A program made the translations under genes and the position numbers. From the NCBI GenBank assembly GCA_026417115.1, contig JAOADW010000029.1:1-61626 (forward strand): a stretch of DNA of 61,626 nt, read 5' to 3'. Below, in pieces: positions 38,682 through 49,003 of this stretch (position 1 is its first letter; the number at the start of each line of letters is the position of its first letter). The notes under the pieces were generated by a model. It was given only the letters and a program-made list of their open reading frames with translations. It ran no database searches and had not been told where the DNA came from. Source of the stretch: Rhodocyclaceae bacterium. GTDB lineage: Bacteria; Pseudomonadota; Gammaproteobacteria; Burkholderiales; Rhodocyclaceae.

Positions 38682-40023
38682 GGCTCAATTTTCGTTTTCC
38701 GAGGAGTCCTTACGCGCGTTGGCGCTCGATGCCCTCGCCCTCGCGAAGCGGGGAGGCGCTACCGCCTGTGAAGTGGATGTCTCCGAAAGCCTCGGTCAAT
38801 CGGTGACCGTGCGCAAAGGTGAGGTCGAAACCATCGAGTTCACCCACGATAAGGGGTTGGGCGTGACCGTCTATCTCGGTAAACGACGCGGACACGCATC
38901 GAGCGCCGATTTTTCGCCCGCTTCGCTTTCGGCGACCATCGAGGCGGCATTGGCCATCGCCCGGCATACGATGGAAGACGACTGCGCCGGTTTGCCGGAT
39001 GCCGACGATCTCGCGCGTAACTGGCCCGAACTCGATCTCTACCATCCCTGGGAGATCTCCAGCGAAGAGGCGATCGAACTCGCGCGCCGCTGCGAGGCGG
39101 CTGCTTTCGACGCGAATCCGGCGATCGTCAACTCGGAAGGCGCCACGGTCTCTACCTCGGCCGCGCACTTCGTGTTCGCCAACAGCGAGGGTTTCCTCGG
39201 CGGCTTTCCTTCGACGCGGCATTTCATCGGCTGCACGCCAATCGCAGCGCACGGTGCAGACATGCAACGCGACGACTGGTATTCCATGCATCGCGACCCG
39301 CATGACCTCGCCTCGCCCGAAGCGGTTGGCGCCTATGCCGCAATGCGTGCGGCTTCTCGCCTTTCCGCGCGCAAGCTTTCCACCCGTCAATGCCGCGTGA
39401 TGTTCGAAGCGCCGCTCGCCACTGGTCTGATCGCGAGCTTTGTGCATGCGGCTTCCGGCGGCAGTCTCTACCGCAAGGCCAGCTTCTTGTACGGCGCGCT
39501 CGGGGCGCGCATCTTTCCTGCTTGGATGCGTATCGAAGAAGCGCCGCATCTGTCCAAGGGACTGGCCTCCGCCCCCTTCGACGACGAAGGCGTCGCCACC
39601 CATGCGCGCTGCATCGTCGCAGACGGCGTGCTGCAAGGGTATTTCCTCTCCACTTACACGGCGCGCAAACTCGGCATGAAGACCACGGGCAACGCCGGCG
39701 GCAGCCACAATTTGCTGGTTTCCCCTCATCCCGATGCGCCTGCAGATTTCGCAGGCCTGCTCAAAGAATTCGGCACAGGGCTCCTCGTCACCGAGCTGCT
39801 CGGCCACGGCATCAATTACGTCACGGGGGATTATTCGCGCGGCGCGGCTGGCTTCTGGGTGGAAAACGGGGAGATCGCCTATCCGGTGCAGGAAATCACG
39901 ATCGCCGGCAATCTCAAGGAGATGTTCGCGGGCATCGAGATGATCGGGCGAGATCGCGTCACGCGCGGCTCACGCACGGTCGGCTCCATTGTGGTAAACC
40001 GCATGACGGTGGCGGGCGCCTAA
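38680..40023 (+). CDS. pmbA: PmbA/TldE, subunit of the TldD/TldE metalloprotease
   Basis: The 447-aa product belongs to the PmbA/TldD family: GGATACEVDVSESLGQSVTVR, a central domain, and a C-terminal block TTGNAGGSHNLLVSP / LLVTELLGHGINYVTGDYSRG. TldE pairs with TldD, which holds the zinc HExxxH site; none is present here, as expected for PmbA. The complex is known in maturation of peptides such as microcin B17. No tldD is in the window. It is divergent from yjgA. Confidence 0.94.
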   Translation: MAQFSFSEESLRALALDALALAKRGGATACEVDVSESLGQSVTVRKGEVETIEFTHDKGLGVTVYLGKRRGHASSADFSPASLSATIEAALAIARHTMEDDCAGLPDADDLARNWPELDLYHPWEISSEEAIELARRCEAAAFDANPAIVNSEGATVSTSAAHFVFANSEGFLGGFPSTRHFIGCTPIAAHGADMQRDDWYSMHRDPHDLASPEAVGAYAAMRAASRLSARKLSTRQCRVMFEAPLATGLIASFVHAASGGSLYRKASFLYGALGARIFPAWMRIEEAPHLSKGLASAPFDDEGVATHARCIVADGVLQGYFLSTYTARKLGMKTTGNAGGSHNLLVSPHPDAPADFAGLLKEFGTGLLVTELLGHGINYVTGDYSRGAAGFWVENGEIAYPVQEITIAGNLKEMFAGIEMIGRDRVTRGSRTVGSIVVNRMTVAGA

Positions 40024-40098
40024 TGCGAAACTTCGGTGTAGGATGCGCCTACGCCCGAATGGGCTTCCACCCCCTAAGAAAACAAAGGAGAGAGGAAC

Positions 40099-41178
40099 AT
40101 GGAACGTCGCAAATTCCTGCAGCACGCTGGGCTTGCCGGTATCTTGGCCACGGGTGTGGCGCCAGCCGTGCATGCTCAGCAAACGCTCCGTTGGCGACTC
40201 GCCTCGAGCTTTCCCAAAGCCCTCGACACGATCTACGGCGCCGCGGAGGTGTTCGCGAAGAAGGTTAAGGAGATGTCGGGCGGCAAGTTCGAGATCTCCG
40301 TCCATGCCGCAGGCGAACTGATGCCCGCTTTCGGCGTCGTCGATGGCGTCCAACAGGGCACCGTGGAGTGCGCGCACACCGCGCCTTATTACTTCTTCGG
40401 CAAGGATCCGACCTTCGCGATTGGCTGTACGATTCCCTTTGGCCTGAATTCCCGCCAGATGACCGCGTGGATGTATGAAGGCAATGGGCTTAAGTTGATG
40501 CGCGAGTTCTATGCCCAATACAACATCATCAGCTTCCCGATGGGCAACACGGGCGCCCAGATGGGCGGTTGGTACCGCAAGGAAATCAAGGGACTGGACG
40601 ACATCAAGGGGCTGAAGATGCGCATCGGCGGTTTCGGCGGCGAAATCCTCAAGGGCATCGGCGGCGTGCCGCAGAACATTCCCGGCGGAGAAATCTATCA
40701 AGCGCTCGAAAAAGGCACGATCGACGCCGCCGAGTGGGTCGGCCCCTATGATGACCTCAAGCTCGGCTTTTACAAGGTCGCCAAGTTCTACGCTTATCCG
40801 GCCTGGTGGGAGGGTGGTCCGCAGCTCGACCTTTATGTGAATACCAAGGTCTATGAAGCGCTTTCGGCCGAAAACAAAGCGATCATCGAATGTGCTGCGG
40901 CATTCGCTCACACGGAGATGCAGGCGCGATATGACGCCAAGAACCCGAAGGCATTGAAAGAACTGGTCGCCCATGGCACCAAACTCTTCCGCATGCCCAA
41001 GGACATCATGGAGGCCGCCTTCAAGTTCGCGATGGAGTACTACAACGACCTCTCCGCGAAAAACCCGAACTGGAAGAAGGTCTATGAAGACTATGCCGCC
41101 TTCCGCCGCGAACTGAACCAGTGGTTCCGCTTCGCCGAAGCGGGCTTCGACGACTTCATGCAGGCGCAAAAGCTCTGA
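40099..41178 (+). CDS. dctP: TRAP transporter solute-binding protein
   Basis: The 359-aa periplasmic protein begins ERRKFLQHAGLAGILATG, a twin-arginine-like leader ending near AVHAQ. LRWRLASSFPKALDTIYGAA, GTVECAHTAPYYFFGKDP, the ligand-site region LKGLKMRIGGFGGE-like (GLKMRIGGFGGEILK) and YPAWWEGGPQLDLYV resemble the 2-oxo-acid-binding TakP branch of DctP. AGGAGAGAGG precedes the start. It ends at a strong hairpin and converges on the membrane subunits dctM and dctQ. Confidence 0.92.
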   Translation: MERRKFLQHAGLAGILATGVAPAVHAQQTLRWRLASSFPKALDTIYGAAEVFAKKVKEMSGGKFEISVHAAGELMPAFGVVDGVQQGTVECAHTAPYYFFGKDPTFAIGCTIPFGLNSRQMTAWMYEGNGLKLMREFYAQYNIISFPMGNTGAQMGGWYRKEIKGLDDIKGLKMRIGGFGGEILKGIGGVPQNIPGGEIYQALEKGTIDAAEWVGPYDDLKLGFYKVAKFYAYPAWWEGGPQLDLYVNTKVYEALSAENKAIIECAAAFAHTEMQARYDAKNPKALKELVAHGTKLFRMPKDIMEAAFKFAMEYYNDLSAKNPNWKKVYEDYAAFRRELNQWFRFAEAGFDDFMQAQKL

Positions 41179-41628
41179 TCGCCTGCTGCGCGCAATCGGG
41201 ATAGGGGCCGTCAGGATACCTGACCGAGCCCCTCCCCCACCAGCCGGCATGCGGGTCCCAGCGGCCGGTTCGAGAAGTTGGGGTCAGGAGGGTCGACTCT
41301 CGCCAGGAGGGCTTATAGCAGCCCTGGCCCTGTGTTCTCGATGTCCCGTCGCGGGCTGTTCGCTTCGTCGCTGACGGGATCGCACCTGGCTTTACCGTGC
41401 GCATCTCCCGCCCGCTCCGCTTGCGCGCACTTCTGATGCCTTGCGTTCAGCATCGACAGGGTCTCGAACTCTCCTTCTCGTTCGGCCCTTCGCCCCCTTA
41501 CTGGCCGCTACTCCGGTCTCTGCCGACTTCTCGCTCCGCGTTGCCGCGTAGACCTTGCCGCCATAAGGCGGAGATCTCCCCGCGTAAGAACGCACTCCTT
41601 CACTGCACAACCGCCCGTGCCGGGCGCA
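41179..41628. other. About 450 bp of non-coding DNA between convergent TRAP genes
   Basis: No frame in this stretch shows coding character: the open frames are Arg/Ser/Ala-rich shadows. It holds a strong hairpin at 41204-41232 and, at 41242-41271, AGCCGG and CCGGTT as arms of another stem. The pyrimidine-rich run from 41400 to 41560 is unlike its neighbours. It could be a decayed mobile element or structured RNA. I cannot identify it. Confidence 0.45.
41204..41232 (+). terminator. Strong hairpin after dctP, without U-tract
   Basis: GGGGC-C-GTCAGG, loop ATA, CCTGAC-CGA-GCCCC gives an 11-bp stem with one internal loop, 26 bp after the dctP stop. It could end or protect the dctP mRNA. There is no T-run after it (TCCCCCACC follows), so intrinsic termination is uncertain. 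Confidence 0.4.
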
Positions 41629-41664
41629 CACGAAAAAGCCGCGGCATGCCGCGGCTTTTTCGTG
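41629..41664. terminator. Bidirectional rho-independent terminator between dctP and dctM
   Basis: A 17-bp perfect inverted repeat (arms CACGAAAAAGCCGCGGC and its complement, two-base loop) carries an A5 run on the left and a T5 run on the right, so it can terminate from both sides. The dctM stop lies 22 bp to the right on the minus strand. Confidence 0.85.
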
Positions 41665-41685
41665 CCCTGCCTGTTGCGCGGCTCA

Positions 41686-43469
<1,784 letters not shown>

Positions 43470-43473
<4 letters not shown>

Positions 43474-44072
43474 TTGGCGCCCCCGTTCGCTTTCTCGAAC
43501 TCGGCGAGCTCATCCGCGAGCTCTTCCGCGAGCGTAGCGGCCCCATGGGCATGCTGGGTGGGGTCGGGAATGAGTCCTTGCAAGAAGGCCACGCGTTTGA
43601 TGAGTTCGGAAATCGCTTGCATGGCGAGCAAAACCATGCCCACAGGCACCATGAGATAAGCCGGCCAGCGAATGAGGCCGCCAGCATTCTGGGACATCTC
43701 CCCGCTCATCCAGGCATTGGTGAAGAGCGGCCAGGAAAGCGAGAAGATCAGGTAACAAAACGGCAGCAAGAAAAGGAGGATGCCGACGATGTCGATGATC
43801 GCGCGCAACGGGGGAGAAAACCGGCTCGAGACGAAATCGATGCGCACATGGGCGTTCTTGAGGAAGGTATACCCCGCGCCAAGCAGAAAAACGGCGGCGA
43901 ACAGATACCATTGCACTTCCAGCATCGCATTCGAGCTCATCTGGAAAGCTTTGCGCACCACGGCATTGCCGGCGGAGATCAGCACGGCGGCAAGCACGAG
44001 CCACATCAGGATGCCGCCGATTCTTTGCGAGATGGCGTCGATTGCATGCGCGAGTTTCAGCAAAGTCTGCAT
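43470..44072 (-). CDS. dctQ: TRAP transporter small permease (DctQ)
   Basis: The 200-aa product has four hydrophobic segments: about residues 20-36, 55-70, 90-112 and 134-152. The conserved NAHVRIDFVSSRF-type loop (KNAHVRIDF) follows TM2. A hydrophilic C-terminal tail ends EELADELAEFEKANGG. It bridges DctP and DctM. It overlaps dctM by four bases (ATGA) and starts 140 bp from the divergent histidine phosphatase gene. Confidence 0.9.
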
Positions 44073-44212
44073 CTGCGCGTTCTCCTCGTATTCTTCATGA
44101 CCCCGTGGCTTACGCCGACAGGAAGTTTACGCGCAAAAAATCCCTCCTTTGGCGTCATTGCGGAAATCCACAAATTCCCTCTCGACTGTACAAACGCGCT
44201 ATAGTCTTCTTC

Positions 44213-44854
44213 ATGCGCGCCGCTCGTTTCTGTTTCATCCGGCATGGCGAAACCGACTGGAACGCCGGCCGTCGTATCCAAGGCCAGATCGACATACCGC
44301 TTTCGGCGCAGGGACATGCCCAGGCGCGCGCAACCGCCGCGGCGCTCGTCCAGGAGGAATTCGCGGCAATCTACTCGAGCGATTTGGCGCGAGCACGCCA
44401 GACCGCCGAAGCCCTCGCGCACTTGAAGCACCTGCCCGTGCGACTCGAACCCCGACTGCGCGAACGCTGTTACGGCGTTTTCCAGGGGCTTACGCACGCC
44501 GAATGCGCGCAGAGGCACGCGTCGGCCTATGCGCGACATCTCGCGCGGGAAGCCGATTTCGCGCCCGCGGGCGGCGAAAGTCTTTCCGCTTTCGCAGATC
44601 GCGTCACCACCACCTGCCTTGCGCTCGCCCGCCGCCACGCTGGCGAGGCCATCGCCATATTCACCCACGGCGGCGTGCTCGATATCGTCCATCGCCGCGC
44701 GACAGGCCGACCCCTGACGACGCCGCGCGACTTTCTGATCCCGAATTGCGGCATCAATTGGATCGCCATCGAGGACGATCACTGGACGCTGCTTTCCTGG
44801 GCCGAGCGCGACCACCTCGAGGGCGGCTACGACGAATCTCATGACAAGGGTTGA
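44213..44854 (+). CDS. Histidine phosphatase family protein (phosphoglycerate-mutase-like)
   Basis: The 213-aa product has the phosphohistidine motif CFIRHGETDWN (R10, H11), IYSSDLARARQTAEAL, LRERCYGVFQGLT and a second active-site histidine in IFTHGGVLDIVH. This branch includes alpha-ribazole phosphatase and GpmB-like phosphatases; the substrate is not clear. A canonical GpmA is encoded separately at 51575. A TATAGT at 44200-44205 sits very close to the ATG. Confidence 0.85.
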   Translation: MRAARFCFIRHGETDWNAGRRIQGQIDIPLSAQGHAQARATAAALVQEEFAAIYSSDLARARQTAEALAHLKHLPVRLEPRLRERCYGVFQGLTHAECAQRHASAYARHLAREADFAPAGGESLSAFADRVTTTCLALARRHAGEAIAIFTHGGVLDIVHRRATGRPLTTPRDFLIPNCGINWIAIEDDHWTLLSWAERDHLEGGYDESHDKG

Positions 44855-44862
44855 ACCAGACC

Positions 44863-44892
44863 TTGAAGGGTGAGTGGACAATCTGGGATAAA
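44863..44892 (+). promoter_or_regulatory. Possible promoter of glyA
   Basis: TTGAAG (44863-44868) and GATAAA (44887-44892) are 18 bp apart and lie 27 bp before the glyA ATG. The CCAGGAA stretch at about 44907-44913 would be the ribosome site. Assigned by pattern only. Confidence 0.35.
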
Positions 44893-44918
44893 ATTTCCTT
44901 TTCGACCCAGGAAATGCC

Positions 44919-46166
44919 ATGTTCTCGCGCAAAAAGAATCTCGCTTGCGTCGATGCGGAAATCTTTGCGGCCATCGCCGCCGAAAACCGACGCCAGGAAG
45001 ACCACATCGAGCTCATCGCCTCGGAAAACTATGTCTCTTGGGCCGTCATGGAGGCACAAGGCTCACAGCTGACCAACAAATATGCCGAGGGTTACCCGGG
45101 CAAGCGCTACTATGGCGGCTGCGAGCACGTCGATGTCGTCGAGCAGCTCGCGATCGAACGTGCGAAAAAGCTCTTTGGCGCGGAAGCCGCCAATGTGCAG
45201 CCGAATTCTGGCTCCCAAGCGAATCAAGCGGTATTCATGGCCTTCTTGCAGCCCGGCGATACGATCCTGGGCATGAATCTGGCTATGGGTGGACATCTGA
45301 CGCATGGCTCGCCAGTCAATCTGTCCGGCAAATGGTTCAAGGTCGTGCCCTACGGTCTCAACGAAAAAGAAGAAATCGATTATGAGCAAGTCGAACGCCT
45401 GGCGCACGAACACAAACCGAAATTGATCATCGCCGGCGCCTCCGCTTACTCACTGCACATCGATTTCGAGCGATTCGCCAAAATCGCGAAGTCGGTCGGG
45501 GCGATCTTCATGGTGGACATGGCGCACTATGCAGGTCTCATCGCCGCAGGGTTCTATCCCAACCCCGTGCCTCATGCCGACGTCGTCACGACGACCACGC
45601 ACAAGACCTTGCGCGGCCCCCGCGGTGGCATGATCCTGATGAAAGCCGAACACGAAAAGGCGATCAACTCGGCGATCTTTCCGGGACTGCAAGGCGGGCC
45701 TTTGATGCATGTGATCGCCGCCAAGGCAGTCGCGCTCAAGGAGGCGATGAGCAAAGAATTCCGCGCCTATCAAGAACAGGTCATCGAGAATGCCCAAGTG
45801 ATGGCCAAGACCTTGAAGCAAAGAGGATTGCGCATCGTTTCCGGCCGTACCGAGAGCCATCTGTTCCTCGTCGATCTGCGCGCCAAGAACATCACCGGCA
45901 AGGACGCCGAGGCGGCGCTCGGACGCGCGCACATCACCGTGAATAAAAACGCCATTCCCAATGATCCGCAAAAGCCTTTCGTCACGAGCGGCATTCGCAT
46001 CGGCACGCCCGCGATCACCACACGGGGGTTTACCGAAATCGAAGCCGAGCTCGTCGCGGAGCTGATCGCCGATGTTCTGGATGCGCCGCAAGACGAGGCC
46101 GTGCTGACTCGCGTGCGCCACGAAGTCGCTGCGCTGTGCCAGAAGTTTCCGGTCTACGGGGACTGA
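44919..46166 (+). CDS. glyA: Serine hydroxymethyltransferase
   Basis: The 415-aa PLP enzyme converts serine and tetrahydrofolate to glycine and methylene-THF. It has [47 protein letters not shown] and the PLP-lysine K229 in [16 protein letters not shown]. It is first in a glyA-nrdR-ribD run common in betaproteobacteria, with nrdR four bases after the stop. Confidence 0.97.
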   Translation: MFSRKKNLACVDAEIFAAIAAENRRQEDHIELIASENYVSWAVMEAQGSQLTNKYAEGYPGKRYYGGCEHVDVVEQLAIERAKKLFGAEAANVQPNSGSQANQAVFMAFLQPGDTILGMNLAMGGHLTHGSPVNLSGKWFKVVPYGLNEKEEIDYEQVERLAHEHKPKLIIAGASAYSLHIDFERFAKIAKSVGAIFMVDMAHYAGLIAAGFYPNPVPHADVVTTTTHKTLRGPRGGMILMKAEHEKAINSAIFPGLQGGPLMHVIAAKAVALKEAMSKEFRAYQEQVIENAQVMAKTLKQRGLRIVSGRTESHLFLVDLRAKNITGKDAEAALGRAHITVNKNAIPNDPQKPFVTSGIRIGTPAITTRGFTEIEAELVAELIADVLDAPQDEAVLTRVRHEVAALCQKFPVYGD

Positions 46167-46170
46167 AACG

Positions 46171-46644
46171 ATGCGTTGCCCCTTTTGTGGGCATGACGAG
46201 ACGCAGGTCGTCGATACGCGGGAAAACGAGGAGGGCGACACCGTTCGCCGGCGGCGGCGTTGTGGACGCTGCGACAAGCGCTTTACCACCTACGAGCGCA
46301 TCGAGCTGATGTTGCCGTGGGTGGTGAAGAAAAACGGCAGTCGCGTCGAATATGACCGCGAGAAACTGAAAGCCAGCATGCTGCTCGCATTGCGCAAACG
46401 CCCCGTGACGAGCGAGGCCGTGGATGCTGCGATCGCGCGCATCGAAGAAAAGTTGAGGCAGAACGCCGAACGCGAAGTTCCCTCGGAGCGCATCGGCGAA
46501 CTCGTGATGCGCGAACTCAAGAAGCTGGACAAGGTCGCCTATGTGCGCTTCGCCTCGGTCTATCGCAATTTCGCCGACGTCGATGAATTTTCCGAAGCGA
46601 TCCGTGAGGTCAAGCGCCCGCGCCCGAGGCGCACACCGCGATGA
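46171..46644 (+). CDS. nrdR: Transcriptional repressor NrdR
   Basis: The 157-aa product has the zinc ribbon [20 protein letters not shown] with C3, C6, C31, C34 ([15 protein letters not shown]) and an ATP-cone domain ([20 protein letters not shown]). NrdR senses nucleotides and represses ribonucleotide reductase genes. Its stop overlaps the ribD start (ATGA). Confidence 0.97.
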   Translation: MRCPFCGHDETQVVDTRENEEGDTVRRRRRCGRCDKRFTTYERIELMLPWVVKKNGSRVEYDREKLKASMLLALRKRPVTSEAVDAAIARIEEKLRQNAEREVPSERIGELVMRELKKLDKVAYVRFASVYRNFADVDEFSEAIREVKRPRPRRTPR

Positions 46645-47747
46645 GCGAGCAGGCATTCACCCTCGATGATCACCGCTTCATGGCCGAGGCCCTGCGCCTG
46701 GCCGAGCGTGGGCTTTTCGGCACGAGCCCGAACCCTCGGGTCGGCAGCGTCGTGGTCAAAGACGGCCAGATCATCGGCTCTGGCTGGCACGAGCGCGCGG
46801 GTAGCCCTCATGCCGAGGTCGTCGCGCTCGCCGATGCAGCCCGGCGATACGGCTCCCAGGCCACGCATGGGGCGACGGTCTATGTCACGCTAGAGCCCTG
46901 CGCCCACCATGGCAAAACGCCGCCCTGCACCGACGCCTTGCTCGCCGCAGGCGTTGCGCGCGTGGTCTGCGCCTGCGAAGACCCCAATCCCTTGGTGGCC
47001 GGACGCGGCATCGCCCTGCTGCGCGCCGCGCATGTGTCGGTCGCATGCGGCTTGATGGCGCAAGAGGCGCGCGAGCTCAACGTCGGCTTCTTTGCACGGA
47101 TGACCCGCGGTCGGCCATGGGTGCGCCTGAAAATCGCCGCCTCACTCGATGGCCGTACTGCGCTGGCCAATGGCGCCTCGCAATGGATCACGAAAGAAGC
47201 GGCGCGGCGCGACGTGCATCGCTGGCGCGCGCGTAGTTGCGCGATCCTGACGGGCATTGGCACCGTGCGCGCAGACAATCCGCGCCTGACCGTGCGCGGC
47301 CTCGACACCCCCCGCCAACCTTTGCGCATCGTCTGCGATAGCCGTTTGTCGCTGCCGCTCGACGCCGCTGTGCTCGAAAACGGCTGTTTGCTCGTCCATG
47401 CGCAGGCCGACCCCGCACGCATGGCGACGCTCGCCGCACGCGGCGCCGAGCTGCTCGCCTTGCCCGCCGCCGATGGACGCATCGATCTCCCAGCGCTGAT
47501 GCAGGAGCTCGCCCGCCGTCAGATCAACGAGCTCCTCGTCGAGGCCGGCGCAACACTTGCCGGCGCCTTGCTGCGCGCGCGGCTCGTCGATGAATTGCTG
47601 CTCTATCAGGCGCCTCTTTTGCTTGGCGATCACGCGCGTGGCATGGCCGATATCGGCATCCTCGAATCCCTGAGCGAGGCCTTGCGCCTTCGCATCGTCG
47701 AGCGCCGCTGGGTCGGAGACGACCAACTGATCAGGGCGCGCCTCTGA
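46641..47747 (+). CDS. ribD: Riboflavin biosynthesis deaminase/reductase RibD
   Basis: The 368-aa bifunctional enzyme has an N-terminal zinc deaminase (SPHAEVVAL with H57 and E59; [12 protein letters not shown] with C87 and C96) and a C-terminal DHFR-like reductase ([50 protein letters not shown]). It carries out two steps from the GTP-cyclohydrolase product. It converges on moeB with 17 bp overlap. Confidence 0.95.
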   Translation: MSEQAFTLDDHRFMAEALRLAERGLFGTSPNPRVGSVVVKDGQIIGSGWHERAGSPHAEVVALADAARRYGSQATHGATVYVTLEPCAHHGKTPPCTDALLAAGVARVVCACEDPNPLVAGRGIALLRAAHVSVACGLMAQEARELNVGFFARMTRGRPWVRLKIAASLDGRTALANGASQWITKEAARRDVHRWRARSCAILTGIGTVRADNPRLTVRGLDTPRQPLRIVCDSRLSLPLDAAVLENGCLLVHAQADPARMATLAARGAELLALPAADGRIDLPALMQELARRQINELLVEAGATLAGALLRARLVDELLLYQAPLLLGDHARGMADIGILESLSEALRLRIVERRWVGDDQLIRARL

Positions 47748-48528
47748 GTGCGCCTTTTTCGGTTGGATCAACGCCCAGCGATCTCTGCCGACAGACCGGG
47801 CAGTCGGGATCGCGTCGCAGGGCAACCACACGCCAGTCCATGTTCAGGCCATCGAGCAACAACAGGCGGCCTGCCAAGGTTTTGCCGCAGCCCGCGATCA
47901 GCTTCAAGGCCTCCGCCGCTTGCACGGCGCCAATGATGCCCGCTATCGGCGCAAAGACGCCCATCACGGCGCAACGCAGCTCCTCGACGTCCTCGGCTTC
48001 GGGAAACAGGCAGTGATAGCAAGCGGACTCGTCTTTGCGCAGGTCGAACACCGCAACCTGCCCGTCGAAGCGGATGGCGGCTCCGGACACCAGAGGCTTG
48101 GCGAATTTCACGCAGGCGCGGTTGATCGCATGGCGCGTGGCGAAATTGTCCGTGCAATCGAGCACGACGTCGGCGCACGCCACTTCGGCTTCCAATCGCG
48201 AACCTTGCAGGCGCTCGTGCAAGGGCACGATACGGCAGTCCCGATTGATTTCGGAAAGCGTCTGCGCACCAGAGACCACTTTCGGGCGCCCGATGGCGGC
48301 GAACCGATGGAGGATCTGACGCTGTAAATTGGTGGCATCGACCTCGTCCCCATCGGCCAGAACCAAGGCGCCGACGCCGGCGGCGGCGAGGTAGAGCGCC
48401 GCGGGCGAACCCAAGCCGCCAGCGCCGATCACGAGCACGCGCGCGGCACGAAAGCGCTCTTGTCCCTCGATACCGATCTCGGGCAGCAAGATGTGCCGCG
48501 AGTAGCGCAAGAGCTCCTCGTCGGTCAC
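47731..48528 (-). CDS. moeB: MoeB/ThiF-type sulfur-carrier adenylyltransferase
   Basis: The 265-aa E1-like protein adenylates the C-terminus of MoaD or ThiS. ELLRYSRHILLPEIGIEGQE, VLVIGAGGLGSPAALYLAAA (nucleotide loop) and DEVDATNLQRQILH are present, with zinc cysteines CYHC and CPVC. The start is a GTG (VTDEELL) preceded by GAGG at 8 bp; there is no in-frame ATG that fits. It is the last gene of the gpmA-envC-ctpA run. Confidence 0.9.
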   Translation of the reverse strand: MTDEELLRYSRHILLPEIGIEGQERFRAARVLVIGAGGLGSPAALYLAAAGVGALVLADGDEVDATNLQRQILHRFAAIGRPKVVSGAQTLSEINRDCRIVPLHERLQGSRLEAEVACADVVLDCTDNFATRHAINRACVKFAKPLVSGAAIRFDGQVAVFDLRKDESACYHCLFPEAEDVEELRCAVMGVFAPIAGIIGAVQAAEALKLIAGCGKTLAGRLLLLDGLNMDWRVVALRRDPDCPVCRQRSLGVDPTEKGALRGAP

Positions 48529-48538
48529 CGCGGCATCC

Positions 48539-49003
48539 TCACTTGTACTCTCTGAGCTCGGGCGGCATGTCGTCGTGGTCGCCGTGCGCGTGATGCTCCC
48601 AAGCCTTCGAATAGACTTCGTGCGATTGCTTGAGCAAGCGCTCCGGCTGCGCGAGGTTGCGCCGCTGCGTGGCCTCGCTGAAATAGACCAACGCGCGCAC
48701 CAGCTTGGCATAGAGGCTGTTGTCGAGGTGAAAGCCCTTGTCCTCGAGATATCTTTCCAGCGCCTCAAGCGTGTAGTCGGTGATCTCGTAAGCCACCACC
48801 AGCACATGGGGTGAAGCGCCTCGATTTACTTCGAGCCCCGGCAAGGTCGAAAGCAAGGCCTCTGCTTCCGACGTCTGCGAGGACTTCAGGCGACAAAAGC
48901 GGATCTCGCGCAGCTTGCGCAGGCCGAGCGGCGCGCTCAACGGGTGTGGCCTCGTGATGCCCCGTGCTTCGTCGCGCAGCCGTCTCGCCCGCTCAGGGTT
49001 CAT
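48539..49003 (-). CDS. Conserved-looking hypothetical protein with possible HMA-like fold and His-rich tail
   Basis: The 154-aa product is unknown to me. Residues 28-93 alternate strand and helix (LRKLREIRFCRL, EAEALLSTLPGLEVNR, HVLVVAYEI, LEALERYLEDKGFHLD). This resembles the beta-alpha-beta-beta-alpha-beta fold of heavy-metal-associated domains but lacks their CxxC. The tail ends EHHAHGDHDDMPPELREYK, possibly metal-binding. It is coupled to ctpA by ATGA and precedes moeB by 10 bp. Confidence 0.7.
   Translation of the reverse strand: MNPERARRLRDEARGITRPHPLSAPLGLRKLREIRFCRLKSSQTSEAEALLSTLPGLEVNRGASPHVLVVAYEITDYTLEALERYLEDKGFHLDNSLYAKLVRALVYFSEATQRRNLAQPERLLKQSHEVYSKAWEHHAHGDHDDMPPELREYK

Noticed and set aside
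41242..41271. Stem resembling group II intron domain V
   Set aside because: It has AGCCGG and CCGGTTC arms, but the inner stem and tetraloop do not fit and no reverse transcriptase is nearby; kept only as a weak hint in the finding on this spacer.
41392..41631. Small Arg/Gly-rich frame on the minus strand between the TRAP genes
   Set aside because: No ribosome site or family; composition looks like translated pyrimidine-rich spacer and it runs into the terminator.
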